A stretch of DNA of 64,000 bases from Ligilactobacillus apodemi DSM 16634 = JCM 16172 (lineage in GTDB: Bacteria > Bacillota > Bacilli > Lactobacillales > Lactobacillaceae). Position numbers and translations under genes: made by a program. The notes below the pieces were generated by a model. It searched no databases and was not told the DNA's origin. It saw only the letters and a program-made list of their open reading frames with translations. The stretch spans positions 1 through 64,000 of the forward strand of contig NZ_AZFT01000031.1 in NCBI RefSeq assembly GCF_001434405.1, given 5' to 3'. This document shows, piece by piece, positions 60,156 to 64,000 of the stretch; within the stretch, counting starts at the first letter, position 1, and every line of letters starts with the position of its first letter.

Positions 60156-60674
60156 GTGCGCAATTTATATACTCGTCGCAGTGAATTATCTAACCGTGGG
60201 ACCATCCGAGTCAAAGATGATTCGGGCCGTCTCGTTTATCTTATGCTTGGAAAATGGGGAATTCATCCCGGCGTTTTATCGGTTTACGATGTTTCCGGTC
60301 CACTTTTAGCCGAGATCAAACAACGCTCTTTGGGATTCTTTCCTAAGTTTGATCTTTATGCTTCAAAAAAACACGTTGGTTCTTTGCGCCGATACCAAGG
60401 GATCAGCCATGAGATGTTATTTGTTAAGGGTTTAAATTGGTTTATCGTTGGTAATTTGATGACATTTAACTATAAAGTCTATCACGGACGCCAATGCATC
60501 ATGACGATCTCCGAAGTTCAACTTACAGCAGGAACATCACTTGAGTTTCACATAAAAAATAAAGACGATGAGCCTTTGTGCCTTTGTATCGCTGCGATCC
60601 TTGACTATTGGGCGCGCCACGATCTAAAGGTCAAACAAAAGAAAAAAGATTATTATGGTAAGCTTGCTTGGTAA
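60156..60674 (+). CDS. LURP-one-related family protein
   Basis: A 172-residue soluble protein with the beta-rich LURP-one/Tubby-like pattern: GTIRVKDDSGRLVYLMLGKWGIHPGVLSVYDVSGPLLAEIKQ, then PKFDLYASKKHVGSLRRY and NYKVYHGRQCIMTISEVQL. The bacterial function is unknown; some members resemble phospholipid scramblases. It ends with a lysine-rich tail. The start is GTG with GAGGTG nine bases upstream. A terminator follows. Confidence 0.78.
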   Translation: MRNLYTRRSELSNRGTIRVKDDSGRLVYLMLGKWGIHPGVLSVYDVSGPLLAEIKQRSLGFFPKFDLYASKKHVGSLRRYQGISHEMLFVKGLNWFIVGNLMTFNYKVYHGRQCIMTISEVQLTAGTSLEFHIKNKDDEPLCLCIAAILDYWARHDLKVKQKKKDYYGKLAW

Positions 60675-60692
60675 ATATCCCTGGTAGCTTTG

Positions 60693-60728
60693 AGCTGTGT
60701 AATGACATCCTCGTTACACGGCTTTTTT
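60693..60728 (+). terminator. terminator after the LURP-one gene
   Basis: AGCTGTGTAA (60693-60702) pairs with TTACACGGCT with one G-U, followed by six T. Confidence 0.78.
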
Positions 60729-60746
60729 ATTATACTAACTAAAAAA

Positions 60747-60788
60747 AAAGATCCGTTGAAATTAATTCCTAATTTCAGCGGATCTTTT
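60747..60788 (-). terminator. terminator after pckA
   Basis: AAAGATCCGTTGAAATTA (60747-60764) pairs with TAATTTCAGCGGATCTTT (one G-U), followed on the minus strand by a run of T. Confidence 0.8.
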
Positions 60789-60794
60789 AAGATA

Positions 60795-62444
60795 TTACGC
60801 TAATTTTTTGATCAAGTTTTTCAAACAAGTAAATACCTCACCCGGTAGTGGCGTAGTTTGATGCTGTGCTTGATAAGTTTCTAACCAAGTCAAACGGGCA
60901 TGTAACCTTTGTTGTAATTTTTGGCGATAATAATTGTTATCCAAATCAACTGGATAGCTCGGTAAAGCCAGATAGCTCATCTGCGGTAATTCGCCAAAAT
61001 CACGCCAATCACCTTCATTTTTCACAATACTCTCAAGTAAATTCAAGGTTACATCTTTAGTAATATCTACCCCATTAAAGGAATTGGTATTCACAATGTA
61101 GCAATCGACTTCTTGTTTAGTAAATAAAGCTTTAAAGTCATGATAATCTTCAGCTAACGGATAGACCCGAAATGGATTTGCAAAAGGCTCGATCACCAGT
61201 TCATCTTTAGCTTTTTCAACTAAATTTTCTGCAGTCGAACGTTTAGTTGCTAACGTTAGGCCAAAAGTTGCTGCTAAAATCGGATCAGATAGCTTAACTA
61301 CTGGTGGTAAACTATCATCTTTCATGATCCAAAAAATCGAATTGATCGGTGCTTTTTCACTATCGATCCGATTTTTAGAGGAATAACGCGATTTTATCGT
61401 CCGCCCATTACCGTTACGAATATCTTCTGTTACTAAGATTTTTTGGCCATTTTCATTTAAGGTCACCCCGACATTCATCACTGTCGTAAAATACTCCTGT
61501 TCCTTGTCACCGACGGTATAGTCACTGGTCTTATCAAAGTAAGCTGGCTCTAAGGCAATTGAGCGCCCACTTTCTCTTTCAATGATAAACGCATCATCAT
61601 GTAAAATGTTGATTCGTTTAAAGCGATTATCATGTTTGGCATGTGTCAAAGTTGACTTCCCTGAACCCGATAAACCATAGAAAGCAAAAACTTTTTTCTC
61701 ATTATTATCAAGTACAAATGTTTTTTCACCACCATGACAAGCAGTAAAACCATGGCGATGGGCGATCGACCACGCTAACGTCAAGGTTGCCTTTTTTAAC
61801 TCGCCAAAATAGCGTAGTCCTAAAATCGCGACTACGTTATGCTCGGGATCAAACAGAACTAAGCCATTAGGATAAGCAAAATTTTCCCAAGTTGGATCAC
61901 AATAAACATAGATATCATTTTCGTCATAATGTTTTGAGTTGTTATAACGTTTGCGATATTCAAAATCCAGTGGTTGAAAATTTAACATGTAGGATAATAA
62001 GTTATGTTCAAAACCTTCTGGCAACATCATATGGGCTTTGACCATAAACTCTTCATCTAGCCCGACTAAAACCTCTGTTGCATAAAATTCTTTATTTTGC
62101 CCCATATACACGGCTTCGCGTAACACAGCATTCAATTCTGTTTTATTTTCTCCCGGTTCACCGATCACGTGGCGTGCAGCCGCAGTCCGACCAACAACAC
62201 GGCCATGATTATTGACGAGCACTTTTGCATCTTGGGGCAGGCCTAATTGAGCGGTATGTTTGATCACTTGGTCAGTCACGATCGTTGTCTTACTGTTTTT
62301 AGCTAACTTATATGCTTGTTTTATCTGATTTACTGGATGAACATTATTCCCATAAAAAGCGGTTTCAATAGTAGTTTTAGTTGGTGAGAAAAAGTTACTT
62401 TGTTTGGTAACTTCTTGGTTTGAAAATTTTTCTTTTGTACTCAT
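60795..62444 (-). CDS. pckA: phosphoenolpyruvate carboxykinase (ATP)
   Basis: A 549-residue enzyme interconverting oxaloacetate and PEP with ATP. The P-loop is FYGLSGSGKSTLTHA; metal and substrate residues lie in HDDAFIIERESGRSIALEP and in VLFDPEHNVVAILGLRYFGELKKATLTLAWSIAHRHGFTACHG. Length is typical of the ATP type. In a lactic acid bacterium it may run towards oxaloacetate and make ATP from PEP plus CO2, or be gluconeogenic; the sequence does not decide. The ATG ribosome site is separated by a hairpin, and a cre-like site overlaps the promoter. Confidence 0.93.
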   Translation of the reverse strand: MSTKEKFSNQEVTKQSNFFSPTKTTIETAFYGNNVHPVNQIKQAYKLAKNSKTTIVTDQVIKHTAQLGLPQDAKVLVNNHGRVVGRTAAARHVIGEPGENKTELNAVLREAVYMGQNKEFYATEVLVGLDEEFMVKAHMMLPEGFEHNLLSYMLNFQPLDFEYRKRYNNSKHYDENDIYVYCDPTWENFAYPNGLVLFDPEHNVVAILGLRYFGELKKATLTLAWSIAHRHGFTACHGGEKTFVLDNNEKKVFAFYGLSGSGKSTLTHAKHDNRFKRINILHDDAFIIERESGRSIALEPAYFDKTSDYTVGDKEQEYFTTVMNVGVTLNENGQKILVTEDIRNGNGRTIKSRYSSKNRIDSEKAPINSIFWIMKDDSLPPVVKLSDPILAATFGLTLATKRSTAENLVEKAKDELVIEPFANPFRVYPLAEDYHDFKALFTKQEVDCYIVNTNSFNGVDITKDVTLNLLESIVKNEGDWRDFGELPQMSYLALPSYPVDLDNNYYRQKLQQRLHARLTWLETYQAQHQTTPLPGEVFTCLKNLIKKLA

Positions 62445-62475
62445 TTTACTTTACTGTTAAAATTAACAGTTCCTC
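62445..62475 (-). promoter_or_regulatory. hairpin-bridged RBS of pckA
   Basis: Minus strand: GAGGAA (62470-62475) abuts CTGTTA (62464-62469), which pairs with TAACAG (62454-62459) across a 4-base loop, then 9 bases to the ATG at 62444. Linear spacing is 25 bases; spacing without the hairpin is 9. Confidence 0.6.
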
Positions 62476-62522
62476 ACTTTCTTTAAAATCCGTAACCGAC
62501 CTGCCATTCATACATTGATAAT

Positions 62523-62554
62523 ATTTTATCATAACTTTTATAAAAGCGCTTTAA
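62523..62554 (-). promoter_or_regulatory. pckA promoter with overlapping cre-like site
   Basis: TAAAAGCGCTTTAA (62541-62554) matches cre consensus at 12 of 14 positions. On the minus strand an extended -10 TGATAAAAT (hexamer 62523-62528) lies 17 bases from the -35 region, which is inside the cre-like site. This geometry suggests repression by CcpA. Confidence 0.5.
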
Positions 62555-62565
62555 TTTACACTTCA

Positions 62566-62597
62566 AAAAAACAGGGTGCGCAAACACCCTGTTTTTT
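62566..62597 (-). terminator. terminator after the feo genes
   Basis: AAAAAACAGGGTG pairs perfectly with CACCCTGTTTTTT around a 6-base loop, at the stop codon of the small Feo gene. Confidence 0.85.
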
Positions 62598-62757
62598 AAA
62601 GTTTATCTTTTTTTGTCACTTTTTGAACATCCACTAAGGGACAACCAACATTATGACATGATTCACAATCCGTATTTTTATGACTAATAAAACGAGTGTA
62701 GATGATCCGTGCAACTAACGCAAAAATCACTACTCCTAAAATTACAGTTGCGACCAT
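62596..62757 (-). CDS. FeoB-associated Cys-rich membrane protein
   Basis: A 53-residue protein starting MVATVILGVVIFALVARIIY, a single membrane helix, followed by a cytoplasmic Cys cluster CESCHNVGCPLVDV (CxxC-x4-C) and a lysine-rich end. This is the small FeoB-associated family found behind feoB in Firmicutes; a role in iron handling is inferred from context. It overlaps the end of feoB by 16 bases and has GGAGGG before the ATG. A terminator overlaps its stop. Confidence 0.85.
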   Translation of the reverse strand: MVATVILGVVIFALVARIIYTRFISHKNTDCESCHNVGCPLVDVQKVTKKDKL

Positions 62758-64000
62758 TCAGATCCCTCCGTTTCCATTAAATCATCGGTTGGTGGTTGAT
62801 AACTTTTCTTAAAAATCAAACCATAGACTAACAATGAAACGCCTAAAATAACGAGTAAGACATTTAAAAATGAAAATGTTCCGCTAACAAGCAATGACGT
62901 TTGGTAAATCAGCATTGCCGCTAAATACGCTAAAAATGTTTGGTATCCCACAGCACGCCAAGTCCACTTAGCATCACCATATTCCTTATGCATCGCCCCG
63001 ATTGCAGCAAAACACGGCGCGCACAATAAATTAAACGCTAAAAATGCATAGGCCGCCATCGGAGTATATGCCGCAGTCAGCAAATGCGCAAATTGTGCTT
63101 GACTAGATGGATTACCAAACGCTACCTGTAAAGTAGCTACACAGTTTTCTTTAGCGATCAAACCCGTTAACACTGCTGAAACTGCGCGCCAATCTCCAAA
63201 GCCAAGTGGTGCAAAAATTGGGGCTAATAAACTCCCAAAATCGCGTAGCATACTACTGTCTTGGGGTACTGGTTGCAGTTTAAAATTATAATTAGATAAT
63301 AGCCAGATCAAAACCATTGAAGCAAAAATGATCGTCCCTGCTTTTTTCACAAAACCGCGACTTTTATTCCAAACATAACGGATAATGTTATCCAATTTGG
63401 GTAAATGATATGTCGGTAACTCCATGACAAACGGCTGGGGTTCACCCGCAAATAACGGGGTCTTTTTCAAATAGATCCCCGAACAGATCACCGCAATGAT
63501 CCCCAAAAAATATGCTGCTGGCGCCGCTAAGCTTTGTCCTTTAAAAAAGATACCTGCGACTAAAGCGATGACCGTCAATTTCGCCGAACATGGCATAAAA
63601 GTAGTCAGCATGATCGTCATCTTACGATCTTTTTCCGATTCGATCGTTCTCGTTGACATGATTCCCGGAACGCCACAACCAGTTGAAATCAGCAATGGAA
63701 TAAAGGATTTTCCTGATAAGTTAAATCTCCTAAAGATTCGATCCATCACAAATGCGATCCGTGACATGTAACCACAATCCTCTAAGATTCCTAAACATAA
63801 AAAGAGCATCATGATCTGTGGCAAAAAACCTAACACAGCACCAACCCCACCAATTATGCCATCAATGATCAAACCTTGCATAAAAGGTGCCACATGCCAA
63901 GCTTGTAAGATCCTTTGGGCATTATCTGGAATATATTCACCAAACAAGACGTCATTGACCCAATCAGAGCCAGCTCCCCCGATCACTTGGATCGACAAAT
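62742..64000 (-). CDS. feoB: ferrous iron transport protein FeoB (C-terminal part)
   Basis: Partial: the frame is open to the right edge of the window, so the N-terminal G-protein domain and start are outside. The 418 visible residues are the transmembrane part, with GLIIDGIIGGVGAVLGFLPQIMMLFLCLGILEDCGYMSR, then SFIPLLISTGCGVPGIMSTRT (Gate motif 1 with Cys), FMPCSAKLTVIALVAG, and the second gate near LIAKENCVATLQVAFG. It imports Fe(II). It is followed by the small Cys-rich gene. Confidence 0.95.
   Translation of the reverse strand, partial: LSIQVIGGAGSDWVNDVLFGEYIPDNAQRILQAWHVAPFMQGLIIDGIIGGVGAVLGFLPQIMMLFLCLGILEDCGYMSRIAFVMDRIFRRFNLSGKSFIPLLISTGCGVPGIMSTRTIESEKDRKMTIMLTTFMPCSAKLTVIALVAGIFFKGQSLAAPAAYFLGIIAVICSGIYLKKTPLFAGEPQPFVMELPTYHLPKLDNIIRYVWNKSRGFVKKAGTIIFASMVLIWLLSNYNFKLQPVPQDSSMLRDFGSLLAPIFAPLGFGDWRAVSAVLTGLIAKENCVATLQVAFGNPSSQAQFAHLLTAAYTPMAAYAFLAFNLLCAPCFAAIGAMHKEYGDAKWTWRAVGYQTFLAYLAAMLIYQTSLLVSGTFSFLNVLLVILGVSLLVYGLIFKKSYQPPTDDLMETEGSEWSQL

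Noticed and set aside
1-64000. CRISPR array, insertion sequence, prophage or defence system
   Set aside because: No direct-repeat array, transposase, integrase, phage structural gene or nuclease/toxin cluster is seen; the single methylase belongs to the comG neighbourhood (YtxK type).

Overview
The window is an ordinary-looking chromosomal stretch of a low-GC Gram-positive lactic acid bacterium. The gene content points to a lactobacillus, probably of the Ligilactobacillus/Liquorilactobacillus kind. Supporting signs are the divergent ccpA-pepQ pair, a complete comG operon followed by a ytxK-type methylase, the glgBCDAP-amylase glycogen operon, the pstSCAB1B2-phoU operon, cdaA-cdaR-glmM, and a tmRNA whose tag reads AKNNNNSYALAA. 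Genus and species are inference. I see no insertion sequence, prophage, CRISPR array, plasmid gene or genomic island.

Layout. 1-526: three tandem promoters and a leader motif pointing left, most likely into a ribosomal RNA operon just outside the window. 527-5.6 kb: S1-domain protein, cyclophilin, YumC-type ferredoxin/flavodoxin-NADP reductase, DedA protein, and the yutD-yutF-DUF1461 operon. 5.9-7.3 kb: amino acid permease. 7.4-12.2 kb: comGA-GG and ytxK. 12.3-19.8 kb: ribokinase, YebC, VanZ-like protein, CcpA, PepQ, the ytxG/ytxH pair, MscS and the c-di-AMP receptor-like CbpB. 20-26.7 kb: glycerol facilitator, CPBP protease, Pgi, GRP-family sugar porter, LtaS. 26.8-30.3 kb: tmRNA, then a tryptophan-type ABC transporter behind a leader peptide and an attenuator. 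30.4-33.1 kb: ArsR regulator, TrhA, DUF1836 protein, fructose-bisphosphate aldolase. 33.4-38.5 kb: Pst phosphate uptake with a three-repeat PhoP box. 38.6-48.6 kb: glycogen synthesis and breakdown operon with a cre site. 48.9-53.5 kb: two unknown small genes, a candidate small RNA or attenuator, and the c-di-AMP synthase operon. 53.7-64 kb: DUF1361 protein, MurB, ExoIII, a DEDDh exonuclease, TsaE, Pta, Ung, a Cof-type phosphatase, a LURP-one protein, ATP-dependent PEP carboxykinase, and FeoB with its small Cys-rich partner.

How the genes fit together. Central carbon metabolism dominates: Pgi, Fba, Pta, PckA and glycogen storage. CcpA is encoded here, and cre-like sites lie in front of ccpA/pepQ, the glg operon and pckA. 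c-di-AMP signalling is represented by both the synthase operon and a CbpB-type receptor. Envelope functions are LtaS, MurB, GlmM, VanZ-like, MscS and DedA.

The most unusual signal is how translation starts are built. At least five genes (the NADP reductase, dedA, glgC, pta, pckA) have their only good Shine-Dalgarno sequence 25-44 bases before the start codon. A hairpin lies exactly in the gap and would bring the site back to an effective 9-12 bases. Two more genes (yutD and the unknown gene at 49706) may share this design. In the reductase leader the hairpin loop can also form a pseudoknot with an upstream segment. The second strong signal is a 15-codon leader ORF with one Trp codon, followed by hairpins and an intrinsic terminator, in front of the Trp-type ABC transporter.
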